Origin: Heligmosomoides polygyrus polygyrus
Lineage: Eukaryota > Nematoda > Chromadorea > Rhabditida > Heligmosomidae
DNA: 64,000 nt
NCBI GenBank assembly: GCA_947396885.1
Contig: OX377203.1
Coordinates: 24,865,253-24,929,252, forward strand
Direction of reading: 5' to 3'
In this document: positions 31,761-44,200 of the stretch, piece by piece
Layout of the letters: each line of letters opens with the position of its first letter
Position numbering within the stretch: the first letter of the stretch is position 1
Position numbers and translations under genes: made by a program
Notes under the pieces: model-generated
The model's database searches: none
What the model was told of the DNA's origin: nothing
The model's input: only the letters and a program-made list of their open reading frames with translations

Positions 31761-33395
31761 TGAGCGCGGCAAGATGACCAGCACTAGTTGCATGGGGGAG
31801 GATACGTACCCCGACCTCCCGTCCATGGGTAACTAGGCGACAAGCTTTTGCCATTTTGTACCGCTCAGTGGCCCGCATCAAAAAGAACTTCACCGGTCAT
31901 TTTAAATGCTGTAGAAGGACACACACACTGCTGGACATGATGACAGATCCACTCGAAAGTTTAATTTTTTCAAAATCTGCAAAGGCCTCGTGAGTATCTT
32001 TTGTAAGCCTGGCATGCCGTTGACGGCAACCTCGCTAGTAAGCTGATTTCAAGTATGACCAAGTGTTTAATTCAAGTTATTGAACGTCGAAGAGGCCCTA
32101 CAGAATACTGATATTGTTCTTCCTGTTTAAATTTGCTGTTGTAAACCATGGAGAATTGTCTATTGCTTTGTCAGTCTGAAGTTGTGACCCCTTAAGGAAA
32201 TCATTTGGTGAAAAATAAAGTTTTTGTAAAGTTGCTTTTTTCAACTTAGGAGTTCTTCTTGCTTATCTCTGCTCATTCTGTGACATTGTAGCTGTAGTGA
32301 AACTTTGTTCTAAGCGGCTCACAATTCCTGGAATAATAAGAAAAACAAAGATTTGAGTGGATCTATCATTATGTCCAGCAGTGTAGGTGTCGTTGAGAAT
32401 CGTTGGCGGTAAATTCATAGACATCTCTTCTAGGGGTGAACATCTCCTGATTTTTACCGATGAGGTGACTTATGGTGAGTAACCGCCGCCACACCTGCAT
32501 TGGAGCACACTGCGGAACTACGCTATAAATAAACCATGTGTGCCAGAACAAGATTTAGCATAATTGTTCCTCCGTGACTCCAGAGATCCAGGAGAGGCTG
32601 GGAAAAAATGTTTTCGTCTAAACTTCGCCATGGTGTTATTTGGGTGCTGATCACGATTCCGACATACTTTCTTGAAATTTCGGTGGATTTCGTTAGGTTG
32701 CGGCAGATGTGGGTGAGTGAATCGGTCGGGATCGTTATTCAATTCGCCTAAACTTCTGGGGGGGGGGGGGGGGAGTGACCACGAATCTGACATCCGTTTT
32801 GTTGCAAAGTCTATAGAGAAAGGCCCACTTGATATTCTCATAAAAATCATGGTGGAATGCTAAAAAAACATGCAAAATAAAGTACAACCATGCCTAACCC
32901 TACGACCTATAGCCCTGGTAGTTGGTCGTCTGGTAGTCCAAAAGTGAAAAAAACACGGCAGAATAAGATAAAGCCTGGAACAGGTCCATACAACTCTGTC
33001 TATCACCACAGTCAGGGAGTTGACGCGTACTCTTCTGCTCGGTAGACGCGTAGGGACATAACGTGACAAGAAGAAGCGTGTTGACGCGAAAGCTAAAAGG
33101 ATTTATTGGTTTATACGAGAACATTAGGTGGAACCCCTCTTCTAGCTTCACCTCCGTCTTTAGCCTTACGGTGGAGTACGGTAGGTTGCGGTAGGTGCGG
33201 GTCAGTTGCTTTCTAGGGCTGTGATCTCCCCTTTCTCTCAAACCGTCTGTGGGGGTAACTTACAGTACTCCACCGTGCATAATACTAAAAATTTATGTCA
33301 GGTTCGTAATAAGCATCCCAAACAACCTCCTCCCCTCGCTAGGCAAAGGCGGTGATCATAACCACGACAACTTTACTCACCGGCGCCTACAGTAA
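31761..33395. other. Intergenic repeats, no gene
   Basis: Between about 32620 and 32790 lies another copy of the block seen at 16335 and 16470 (AAACTTCGCCATGGTG, then TTATTTGGGTGCTGATCACG), followed by a G run near 32760-32775. Related fragments occur near 33110-33260 and 62735. No exon was supported elsewhere. Confidence 0.5.
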
Positions 33396-33399
33396 CCTA

Positions 33400-34333
33400 C
33401 AAGGTGCGTAAAAAGTATTGACGAACTAAACGTAAACATTAGAAATAACAACATGTTATAAAATTTAACAAGTTTAAATACAAAATGTCAACAATGATCT
33501 AGCGAACAGAATAGCATCACTTGTATTTTATATGGGCTTCTTTGCTGCGAATGTAGGGGCGAAGACGACGAGGGAAGGCGTCGACGGTGCGCCGCAATTG
33601 GTCCACGTCGATTTCGTTCCATGCTTTGTCCTTCAGTGACTTGATACTTTTGTGGATTCAACTTGTAAAAGTGTTACATACTCTTCAAGGACCTCCAAAG
33701 CGCTAATTCTGGCTGAAGACTCGCTGCGAGGAAAGCGCATCCAGCCAGTATCATGGTTTGTGCATTCATCACAAGCGTCTCCTGTTTTCATGGATACAGG
33801 AGTGAAGATAAATCATTAGAACTGTCTGTATCGATGTCCTAAAGAAGCAACTGGTTCCTTGGCTTGATTCCCACCTTGACAGCAAGCCGTATGACTTCCA
33901 GCAGAATTAGACTCCTACGCAGAGTCGAGGATTGTTAGGACTGGTGCCGCGCCAACTTGAAGAACTTCATTTCGGCAGAGGAATGACCTCTGCATAGACC
34001 GGATTTTAATCCGCTGAATTACTCTATATGGGAAGTTTTGGAGAACAAAGCTTGCGCTATTTTCCACGAAAGTTAAGAAGTCAGTGGTGGATGATCTGGT
34101 CAAAGCATGGAGCGAAATCGTCGTGGACTATTTGCGGCGCACTGTCGATGCCTTTCCTCGGCGTCTTCGCCCCTGCACTCGCAGCAAAGAAGTCCATGTA
34201 AAATTCAAGTGATACTATTCCGTTCACTAGATCATTGTTGACATTTTTTATATAAACCTGTTACATTTTACAATGCGTTGTCATTTCTAACGCTTACATT
34301 TAGTGCGTCAATACTTTTTACGCACCCTGTATA
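33400..34333 (+). mobile_element. Second maT-like element, palindromised and decayed
   Basis: The ends read AAGGTGCGTAAAAAGTATTG at 33400 and its complement ending at about 34333, next to TA. About 230 bp at the left (33400-33650) is an inverted copy of the right end. Both encode the same transposase C-terminus, for example RRTVDAFPRRLRP on + (34137 on) and on - (33590 down). The middle keeps DFNPLNYSIWEV-like codons (near 34010-34040) in which the last catalytic Asp is replaced by Asn, along with several stops. It is inactive, with the same architecture as 20515-21421. Confidence 0.8.
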
Positions 34334-34620
34334 AAGATGAAAAGGATCATGGTCGGCGTTACCCATTGTCTTTTGGGATGCACTTCGCATTCTACTTCTA
34401 CGGGATGTCGTGAAGGCAATTTGAACATGTATTTGGCCATAAAATGACTTGCGGTTGGCAGCCGATGAACAAATCAGCGCTTTATCCTTTCCAGACAATT
34501 CGCTGACCGCGGAAGGATGGAAGACCTGGTTGACCTGGGCAGGAAATCCTAACCAGGAAGCTGGTATCGGGTGCACGCGATAGTAGGCGCCTCGTCCGAC
34601 TACGCTACACGCGCACTAAC
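34325..34620 (-). repeat. R1 repeat copy
   Basis: A complete-looking R1 on -: tRNA-like head at 34620-34550 (GCGTAGTCGGACGAGGCGCC, then TGGTTAGGATTTCC), middle TTATCCTTTCCAGACAAT, and tail CTACTTCTACGGGATGTCGT. It abuts the maT-like element. Confidence 0.75.
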
Positions 34621-35099
34621 TTACCTACAGACGTCCGTCTGAAGAATCGGACCGAATTTCAGAGACGGATGTTAGATTTACGGTCAGCATTACAAATGTC
34701 ACAATCCCTTACGGCGAACTTTGGGCGAATTTTTTTCGACGTTTCCGTTATCTCTGGAGTCGTGAAAGTTCCCGCTCTGGACTTTCACCGAAGTAGGTGC
34801 CGAAGAGAGTAGTAGGTTGAACGTTGATCGATCATATATTGAGACGTTGTAGAAACCATATGAGAAAGGCACCTGAGGACTAGCCGTAGCCAGCTCGTTC
34901 CTTCTCTACGCGTACCTAAGATGGGCTGACAACCTGTGCATAGAGAGTGGGGCATTGGACGGTTTCTAGGCATTCCAGCCCCTCTATGATGAAGATTAGA
35001 AACGTGAGTCTACTTGTTTATTGCGGAGAAGAAACCTCGCTGATAACAGCAGACACTTTTAAAGGCGGCGCTAGCGGTGACGTTCATTTCACTGCATCA

Positions 35100-37058
35100 A
35101 TGGCTGCATCACCGGAGGTCGTGAAGAAGATCGAGGAAGGATATGAGAAGCTGCAGGCAGCCCAGGACTGTAAATCTCTTCTTAAAAAGTATCTCACTAA
35201 AGCTGTTGTCGATAAACTGAAGGTGCGCTGAGGTCTGGGTCCCCTGTCACGACCATGAGCTCCATGTGATGGCGATGTTCCAGAGAAAGAAAACCCGATT
35301 GGGTGCTACGCTGCTTGACGTGATCCAGTCTGGCGTGGAGAACCTGGATTCCGGCGTCGGAATATACGCTCCGGACGCCGAGTCTTACACGATGTTCGCC
35401 GACTTGTTCAATCCCGTGATTGAAGAGTACCACGGCGGCTTCAAGCCCACGGACACACAGCCGCCGATGGACCTGGGAGAGAAGAACGTCGGTCACTCGG
35501 GGTAGACCTTTCCTGGAAGTCAGGGTGTCAAAGTGACCGTTTTCAGCTAGGAGACCTTCCGAACCTCGACCCAGAGAACAAGTTCATCGTGTCGACGCGA
35601 ATCAGGTGCGGACGCTCGCTGGCCGGATACCCATTCAACCCATGCTTAACCGAGGTGGAACTTTCGTACTTCAGTAGGGATTCAGAATCACTTCCACGCT
35701 GTTTAGCTCAACTACAAAAATATGGAGAAGCGCATGATGGACATCTTCGCCTCAATACAGGACCCTGAACTGAAGGTAGGAAATCGTCAGTCGGCTTCCG
35801 GAAGGGTGACATCTAGTGACGTTCTTACAGGGAACCTATTATCCATTGACCGGAATGAGCGAGGAGACGAAGAACAAGCTGATCGCCGACCACTTCCTGT
35901 TCAAGGAGGGCGATCGCTTCCTTCAGGCCGCTAACGCGAACCGGTCAGTCCCGAAAGGGTCTCCACTCGGTAAGCTTCCAAGTCTTGAGCGGTGCTGCGT
36001 TCAGATTCTGGCCGACTGGTCGAGGTATCTTCCACAACGAGGCGAAGACGTTCCTTGTCTGGGTGAACGAGGAAGACCACTTGAGAATCATCTCCATGCA
36101 GCCTGGAGGAGATGTCGGCGCGGTTGGTTTTTAAGCTCTCCGCCTGTAGAACAACTCCCGGTGCAACTCTAGAAATGAGGGTCCACCATCATTTTGCTTC
36201 ATTGCACCCTAGGAATTTGCTCAAAACTCTTCGAAATGGAGACGTTTGGCATGAACACAAATGCACTGCAGTCGCTAAGAGACATCTAAGTCTTTTTCGG
36301 ATCTATCCTAGTCAGAAGGAGCAACCTTAAAGCGTCAATTGCGAACTGGATTCCACATAATATAACCACATTACCTAAGTTCAAATAAAGACCCTCGCGT
36401 CATGGCATGGCACAGCTCCTGAAGCTCATGCAGAAACTCAAGCGAGGGATTGGTGCCCTTTCTTTCCGCTAAGCTTGCCAGTTGTGGAAGAGATGCGGGG
36501 TGGAACCCTTACTGTTGACTTCCATTATCTTTTCGTTGTGTTTTTTAATCGAGTGACATTGAGAACGCTAACTCATCCTTGGGGCCGCTTTCAGGTCCTC
36601 GGCCGTCTCATCAAAGGTGTTAACTTCATTTCAACCAAAGCGCCGTTTGCTCGTCATCCACGACTTGGATGGCTCACATTCTGCCCGACTAACCTCGGTG
36701 AGCCATCACCCGGCTGATGTTTGAAACTCAAAAGGAAAAGATTCTACATTTAAGGAACCACCGTGAGAGCCTCGGTTCATATCAAACTGCCGAAGGTTTC
36801 TGCAAAGCCAGAATTCAAGCAGATTTGTGCTGACATGAAACTCCAGGTGAATCTCGGAGCAGGTCAGCTCTGTTGAAGACGTACGTTTGAGCACCAGTGT
36901 TTTAGATTCGCGGAATCCATGGCGAGCATTCGGAATCAGCAGAAGGCATCTACGACATCTCCAACAAACAACGACTCGGCCTCACCGAATACCAAGCGGT
37001 CCGTCAGATGTACGACGGCGTGAAGAAGTTGATCGAAATGGAGTCCGCAGCCGGTTAA
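35100..37058 (+). CDS. Arginine kinase (ATP:guanidino phosphotransferase)
   Basis: This enzyme transfers phosphate between ATP and L-arginine to make phosphoarginine, the invertebrate energy buffer in the cytosol. Nine phase-compatible exons: 35100-35222, 35284-35487, 35547-35654, 35707-35775, 35831-35943, 36005-36122, 36595-36697, 36755-36846, 36906-37058. They give 360 residues, the normal family length. Visible landmarks are the guanidino-specificity loop SGVGIY (64-69), [14 protein letters not shown] (227-231), the active-site Cys275 in CPTNLGTT, and the flexible-loop GEH with Glu317. No internal stop or frameshift occurs, and introns are 50-65 bp except the one at 36123-36594. The donor of exon 2 (AAC/GTCGGT) is the weakest junction. 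ATG 35100 was chosen over an in-frame ATG at 34947 because the family starts here. An ATTAAA near 37099 may be the poly(A) signal. Confidence 0.97.
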
Positions 37059-37271
37059 ATGAACGTTGTTTTTGTTGGAAGTGTTGTAGACTTTGGGAAT
37101 TAAACAACTGGGTGCAATCCTAGTTGGTGGTGGCCGCTCTTAAATGATTTGTCGACATAATGAAACACATTAAAGGGCAACAACATGTATAAATAAGTAA
37201 ACTACCCCAAGCTGGTTGCCCAGATAGACTCAGTTCTTGAGTTACTACTCGCAAGAGGGGAACCTAAAAAG

Positions 37272-37337
37272 GACCGTTCTCGGTGCACTCTAACAAGGGA
37301 AGACCCCCCTTACTAGATCTGCACCGAGAACGGATCA
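37272..37337. other. Perfect hairpin downstream of arginine kinase
   Basis: CCGTTCTCGGTGCA and TGCACCGAGAACGG form a perfect 14-bp stem around a loop of about 35 nt. It may be a very short MITE or a structured RNA, and no other copy was noticed in the window. Confidence 0.5.
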
Positions 37338-37540
37338 TCTTCTAGCAGAAAAATAGATAGCATCAGTAAAATCATATAAAAATTGGCCAAGACACCATCA
37401 GTCAACGTTTGGACACAGGGAAGACAGTGCACTTCACTTCCTAACCATTTGCAAAGGCCCGACCTAGCTCATAAATCTTGTATATTCTCAGGTTTTCTAT
37501 GTCATTTATTCTTATTTTCGTTAGTGCAGTTGTTCTCTAA

Positions 37541-37867
37541 AGCGGCTTTCACACTGCAGTTGTTGCTGTTGCGCAACCGATGCCGTAATGATGAAGCATA
37601 CCGCAAAGACGCAGAGGAGCAACAGCAGCAACGAGGGGGGCTTTCACACCTCTGTTGCCGCAACCCTGCATCAGCAACACCGGCATCGGTTGCACAACGT
37701 GGAATGATCGCCATCATTCCTTGTTGCTGATGCTCGTCAACGGACGATATCACAAGTCTTATCCCATTATCTTATCTCACAGCGTTGCGGCTGCAAGAAA
37801 TATCGAACTCAGCCTCTTTTTCATTGCTCGTTGCTGCAACAGCAGCAAAGGCAGTGTGAAAGCCGCC
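37541..37867. repeat. Tourist-like MITE, 327 bp (TAA target duplication)
   Basis: Flanked by TAA at 37538-37540 and 37868-37870. The left end AGCGGCTTTCACACTGCAGT is mirrored by CAGTGTGAAAGCCGCC, with GTTGCTGTTG / CAACAGCAGC further in. An internal GGCTTTCACACCTCTGTTGC near 37648 repeats the terminal motif, suggesting a nested or composite origin. Confidence 0.82.
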
Positions 37868-38174
37868 TAAGGAATGAATAAGATCAATACGTTTCAATAC
37901 GATCACATTCAGTTATTATGAAATCGTTTAAGAGTGGCCACCACCAAATAGGATTGCACCAACAACTGAAAAAGGCTAAGGTGAAAACTAGTGATGGGTC
38001 CAAATATGAAGACAGAATCCGCCCTCTTTTCTCTTGACATCGTTGAGAGGAATCGCGTGAAAAGACTTCTAATGAAAGCACGCAACAACAGTGAAGGGGT
38101 TGTAGTGACAACTATGTTGCGTTTGGAAGAACCGTTGAGAGTGAACTTCAATGAATGTTGGGAGTCTTCAGGGT

Positions 38175-38206
38175 GTATATTTATTTATTTATTTATTTAT
38201 TTATAC
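38175..38206. repeat. (TTTA)n tail at the 3' end of the CR1 LINE
   Basis: A short perfect TATT microsatellite on +. Read on -, the strand of the neighbouring CR1 element, it is a (TAAA)n tail just downstream of the reverse transcriptase C-terminus, as many CR1-type elements end in short tandem repeats. Confidence 0.7.
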
Positions 38207-38307
38207 GTGTATGACACACGCAACGAAATAAACACCACCAAGACAACACATTGGAAGAGAACGGACAACACATTGGTAATAAACACAAAAATACAAGAAA
38301 CGGCGAA

Positions 38308-41040
38308 TTAGTGAGCCCTAAAATAACTACCAACGAGCTTTTTATATTGGTTAAACGAAGATGGCAAAGTATGTTTTTTGGTAAGCATCAAGAATTCAGA
38401 ACCGGTCCTTTGAGTAAAAAAGGAGGCACGAACACAACTGTTGGCCGTAGAATAATGAATTTTAGATCTACAACCCCCAGTGGTAGAATGATGAACTGTG
38501 TAAAGCTCAGTAAGTGGAAGTGCAACTTTTCCAGTCATCATCTTGAAAATCAGAATTAGATCGTTTCGCTTCCTACGAATAGCAACCGATTCCAGCTCGA
38601 ATATTTTATTGCGATCAGGCGCTGATGGAATGGAGGTATAGTCATAGCCATTTAAGCGTAACCATAGCTTTCTAGTGTAGCTATTCTGAACGGATTCTAG
38701 CCTCTGTATGCAGCGCTTAAGGTGAGGACTGAACACAGTGGTGCCATACTTCAATATTGGGCGAACATATGATTTGTATGCAAGAAGCAAGTGAGTTTTT
38801 GAATTTGTAGACAACGCTCTAAAAATGTTGTAAGTAACTCTTTCAGCTTTCTTTGCAATCGTCTCGCAATGCTCTGAAAAACAAAGTTTTTTTTGTCTAA
38901 GATGAAGCCCAGATCACGTAGACTGTTTTCACTGAGGTTGCAACCACCAAAGCTGTAAATATGTTTAACCGAATTTGAATTGCCTAAATGGAAAACCCGA
39001 GTTTTTTGAGCTGAGATTGGTAATTTCCACCTGTCCGACCAATCGGCAACATCTGAAACTGCAGATTGGAGGGCAAGGTGATCCTCTTTACTGGTAATAT
39101 TCCTGTAAACTATTATATCTTCTTCAAACATTTTGCATTTAACGCCACGCCTTTCGACTAAGACAGGTAAATCGGAAGTGTAAATGATGAAAAGAATCGG
39201 TGACAATACACCCCCTGAGGTACGCCACTTGTTATTGAGTACGTGCGAGAAAATTCGTCATTTACGTTTACTTGGAAGAACCTATTTGTGATGAGGTTCT
39301 TTACCCACTTAACAATTCTGGGATAAATTTAAAAAATTTGAAGCTTGAAAATAAGTTCTTTGAAGGGCACCTTATCAAAAGTTTTGCTAAAAGCAAAAAA
39401 GACCACATCAACGACTGTGTTATCATCCAGTGACTTGGTCCAATCATCTAAGGTAGATAGCATCAAGGTCTCACGATCAGTCGATCTTACCGACTCTGAA
39501 GCCATATTGGTTTTTAGATATAACCTCATGTGCTTCTATATGATTTACAAGAGCCACTTTCAGAGTTTTCTCAAATATTCTGGAAAACACTGATGTGATA
39601 CTAATAGGACGATAATTTGATACTAAGCCGTGTGGTGGTTTTTTGGGATAGGTGTGACAAATGCATGCTTCCATCGATTTGGAATTTCGCGATGCATGTA
39701 ACTAAGATTGAAAATATGCTCAGGAGGAGCTACTAAGGCTACAGCTACTTTTTTTGATGAAGTAGGCAGGCATTTCATCAGGAATAGTGGTATACGATAG
39801 CGGTAAGTTACTCAGATGCTTGAAAATGTCCTCTTTGTAAAACCAAACTAAGCTATCAGGTGAGGCACTTTGAGTGGAAAAGGCTGACTCAGACCAGCTT
39901 TCATTATCAGCATCAACGGAGTATGATTTTTTAAAATGTGTGGCTAGCATAGAGGCTTTTCAAAATCACTGACAGCTGAGTTACCTTCATCATCAACTAG
40001 CGTAGGGATCTTATCGTTAGTTGACTGCTTCGCCATGAGTTCAACAACTTATATAGCGAGTATTTTTTGGATTGACCAAAAGTTTTCGTTCGATGTAGCT
40101 ATTGTACTTTTTGAGAAGGATGTGAAATTTAGTTTTAATACGCCTGAAGAGTTCACTAGCCTGAAGACATGGATTTTTTGGTAGTCCAGCCATGCTTTTT
40201 CTTTAATCTCAAAGAGCTTGGACAAGTGCGGTGGAATGTTGTCTCTATTTAGAGCCTGCCTCTCTAAAGGGACAAATTCCTGAATTGATGCGTGCAAAAT
40301 TGATAGAAAAATTCATACTTAATGTTGTTATCAAGAAGTGTCTCCAAAATATATACTTAACGTTGATATCAGGAAGTGTCTCCAAAATATATCTCCAATC
40401 TAAGGAGCATTCGTATTAGCTTAGTGTTGCTACAAACAACAAGATCAAGTGCATGACTACCGCGAGTTGGTTTGTGAACTTTTTGAACAAGCTTGTTAGA
40501 GTTGCAAAAATTGAGGAACATTTGTGATGTAAAAGAAGTGGCATGCAGAGGAACCTTAACCCAGTCAATATCTGGAAAGTTGAAGTCGTCGTTTATAATG
40601 CATTGCCCTTCAAATGCGGTTAAACCACTTAAAGTCCTTGATAAGCTGTTTCGTGCCATTACTGGTGCAACTAGGCGTCCTATAGACCACAGTTGTCCTG
40701 ACTGTGGATTGAAGCAGTTTTAAATCACAGGAGATAATTTCAAAACCATTGGGATAAGATTAACAGCAGACAACCTAAAATGCTATAGAACGCTTAATAA
40801 GTACAACAACACCACCACCCCTTTTTTTAGCTCTGTCACATCTTACAAAGTAATAGGATGAATTCATCTGCCCAAGAATTGGGACAAGGTCATTAATAAC
40901 ACTTAACCAAGTTTCAGAAAGCATTATAAGGCCATAATTGGAGCGTGTTACAGCAAACATCAAATACGAAATATTTTTCTGAAGAGGCCTGATATTAGAA
41001 TAAAAACATTTTAGGCTTGTTGCAGGTACCCGAGGAAGAC
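38308..41040 (-). pseudogene. CR1-type LINE (endonuclease plus reverse transcriptase), decayed
   Basis: Fragments on - fall in the right order for a non-LTR element of the CR1 group. The endonuclease part has CFYSNIRPL then LSETWLS, RGGGVVVLI, DDFNFPDIDW and HALDLVVCS. The reverse transcriptase part has SNYRPISITSVFSRIFEKTL, GFRVGKID, FFAFSKTFDKVPFKEL and MSPILFIIYTSDLP. It ends with a C-terminal domain (YKSYVRPILKYGTTVFSPHL). At least seven frame breaks separate them. The polymerase motif FADD reads FEED (in CKMFEEDIIV), so it is catalytically dead even if repaired. It lies 3' of, and touching, the Helitron on the same strand. Confidence 0.9.
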
Positions 41041-41229
41041 TCGTTAGTTTACCGCAGAAGATTGGGTTGCTTGAGAAGTGAGCTAGATGTCTATTCCGGG
41101 CCTATTTGTAGCAAGTCTGCTCTCTCTGATCCGATCCCTTTCCTGATTTGGTAAGCGAAGGGCGAATATACACCCCTCTGCAGGAAAAGGAGCCTAGAAG
41201 CTCTCCTGAGCGATAACTTCTGATAATAC

Positions 41230-41280
41230 AAGTGCTGCAACACGCCTAACTGCGTGTCTCGCACTTGCCCGCTTCGCGGG
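41230..41280 (-). other. Double hairpin at the Helitron 3' end
   Basis: Read on -, hairpin 1 is CCCGCGAAGCGGG (41268-41280). It is followed at once by hairpin 2 (41230-41266): arms AAGTGCGAGACACGC and GCGTGTTGCAGCACTT around AGTTAG. It lies about 100 bp past the helicase stop, the expected place for the Helitron 3' terminus. The same two-hairpin plan with GCGAAGC in loop 1 and TTAG/CTAG in loop 2 is found in H2 and H3. Confidence 0.7.
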
Positions 41281-44200
41281 TGATACAGTTTGGCTTTTTC
41301 TCAGGAAGTACACTTGTACAAAGGAAGATGTGCGCTTCGAAAAAATTTGTTCGTTGCGCCACGAAAATGGTTTAATTTTTACTCAAACATCTCAAACATC
41401 TCAATATTACGTTTGATATAGTCTTGCGTCCTGGTGGTAGCCAAATTTTCAGATGGGACTTCTGTCAAACACGTGAGCAGGCCACGTACAGTTGACCATG
41501 ATAAAAACTGGGCTATACACCGACCCTGTCGAAGGTTTGTCCCTGACTCTTGTTTATTGTCATTGCGTAGGCCAAACGCACAGGAAGTTGTCTTAAATCT
41601 GCACGGTGAGGTGTCACAGGCAGGCGGACAGAATATTATTCTAGGAATAAGGACGCACTGTCCTTTGTTCGCTCCAGTTGCAATTTTGCGCTCTAGAATG
41701 TACCTATCCATATGTACAACGGTGAGTCGCGTACCATTGCATAGACCCTGGTTGACTCTAAGATTCCGCAGAAGCATTATGACTGCTCCTTTCTTTAGAT
41801 GGAGTTCATGTGGCGGGTATCCCTGGGGTGTCAAGCTGTTAAGAAACTCCAATGAATACTCTGTGTCGTTGTTAGCTTCAGTTTCGTCATTCATAACCTC
41901 ATCTATGCTTCTGTAAATCTTGTCCTGCCCAGGTAGTTTCGAAAGCACTTTGTTGTTTATCTCCAAAGAGTCGAAATTCCTAGGCGTCAAAATCGCTGCA
42001 GCGGGCAGCGGACATATCTTCTAAAGTCACTATATCACCAAATATCTCATCTGTTATAGCTCCAGAGCTCAGCATATTGTCAGGCACTTTCATTTTATTG
42101 GAATCGTTTTGGAGCTCTCCGTTTCAAAGTTGAATTAGAAAGTTAGACCAACCGATTTCACCGCTGGACGCCCTCACATTCTCAGTCAATCTGTATTTAA
42201 AGAAATGAGGCCACAGTAGGGAAGTCTTGATAGAAACGTTCAGAATTTCGGACCGTCCTGCTTTTGGCACGACAGAAGGAATTTGTCTGAAGTCACCTCC
42301 TAGGATAATTGTCTTTCCTCCGAACGGCGGTTGAAGTTCAGTAATGTCCTTCAGAAGCTTGTCAACGGCATCAAGGGCATATTTCGGTGCCATAGGTGCT
42401 TTGTCCCATATAATGTATTGTACATCAAGAAGTTCTCTTGCTTGCCTGGACTGAATTGTCATTAGTGATGCTTTTAGCTCCTCGCTAATAGGCACCGGCA
42501 AACCGAAGGTCGAATGCACAGTCCAACCACATGGTAGAAGAGTTGCGGCTCTCCCAGACCACGCCACGTTGAGCACTCGTTTTCCTCGCCCTCTCAAGAT
42601 TTTATTGAGAGTATTGTAAACGTAAGTTTTGCCTGAGCCAACAGGACCAACTATAAAGATACAGCGCTCTGTACCCGCAAGGACGGTATCCACGATGAGT
42701 TTTTGCTGAGTGTTGAGCGTCTGATACATGCGCTCTACTTCTTCCCGCAACGTTGTGATGACCACAACATCTCCATTGGTATTGGGTGGCTCACACTCAG
42801 GCGGCGTTATAAGGTTGTTTACATTCACGCCTAAGCTGAAGGCAATCTCGTTGATTTGATTGTAAGCTACAGCTTCAGCCATGCTTAACGGAAATCCTTG
42901 TAGTCGAAGGTCGTCTATCATAGAGCTCTTAAATTCACTTCATAAACGCTCAGCGTTATGAGCTTCACAAAGGCTTAAAATATAGGCAAACAGCGCTCTC
43001 ATTTCGGATGGCATTGACAGTCTGCTGGCCTCTTCTAAACACACGCAATACTCTTCGTCAGCGCGCAAATATCCAGCTGCACTTGCAGCCTCTTGGAATG
43101 TGCCGTACTGAGTGCACATTCTTAATGGATTCAAAGCTTGTTGCTCCACTGGTGTAGAGCAGCATAATCCTCAAGTAGAAGCGTTCTCCCTCTCTAGGGA
43201 TAACAGTATGCATTCGAGCAATTGCTTTCTCAAATCTCCTTCTCTTTTCCCACCGACCTTGGCTCCAGCGATAGTGCTCCGGTATTTCACGATACAGTAG
43301 CGTTCGAGCAGTAGGGTCTGTTTGCTTTAATTGAAACCACGCAGAAAGGCAAGTATTAGATGATGCTGCAGCACGCACATCTTCGCGTTCTTCCCCCTCT
43401 CTGAAAAACACCTCTTGTTGATCTGGCAGGTGAACATGCAGCCGCACTACAGTGTGGGAAATACCATGCAAAGGAAAACCGAGGAGTCTCCACTCTGCTT
43501 CTTGGGGCAGACATAACGGGTATCCAAGTAAGCTCTAACTTCATCATAGTTCAGAGACTCGTCCTCACTTCGAAGAATAACTCGTGCTTGATCCGGGTCT
43601 TTATAGATATACTTGTTCAGGTATTTAACAGCAGAGATTGTTGAACAGAGTTCAACATTTATGTGTGCCTCATACTTGTAGGAAAGATACCAGTTGTAGA
43701 GTACGACCCATTGATTACTTACTTCTCCTGATGACGTTGTATAGACAAATCCGTCTCGAAAGCGCGCATTCTCCGGAAAGCCGTCAACATCCATTCGAGT
43801 GGAGCTGCAGAATGCTTTAGGAAAACGTTTTGAGCAAACTCCAGTTTCCAAATTTTCATACATACAGCGCCTCTGTTCCTTTCTCCACATCGGCCGTGAA
43901 GATTGAATTGAGTGACTATGTTGAAAAGTCGTCGAAAATTGAGGGTTGGGTATATGAGCCCAAATAATTTTGTCAACATCATCCGGAGATCTGAACTTGT
44001 CGCACCGACCTAATCGAGAAGTGCCTTCTTCTCTTATGCAATCGGCCATAACTTTGTACTTTTCCGCGCGGAGTTCTTTCTGATGACTTCGAATATAATT
44101 CAGCCGATTTTGCTCCGTCCGAACGAAAGCGTCCACGATGTACTGTTGGAAGAGCTTCCCGCCCCAAAGAAGTGGATTAAACTCTTGCCTCACAGACAGA

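Noticed and set aside
34947..35099. N-terminal extension of arginine kinase from ATG 34947
   Set aside because: It is in frame, but the added residues have no family counterpart. The ATG at 35100 gives the usual start and the normal 360-residue length.
43112..43300. Plus-strand frames within the Helitron
   Set aside because: They are shadows of the minus-strand Rep/helicase sequence, which carries the recognisable motifs.
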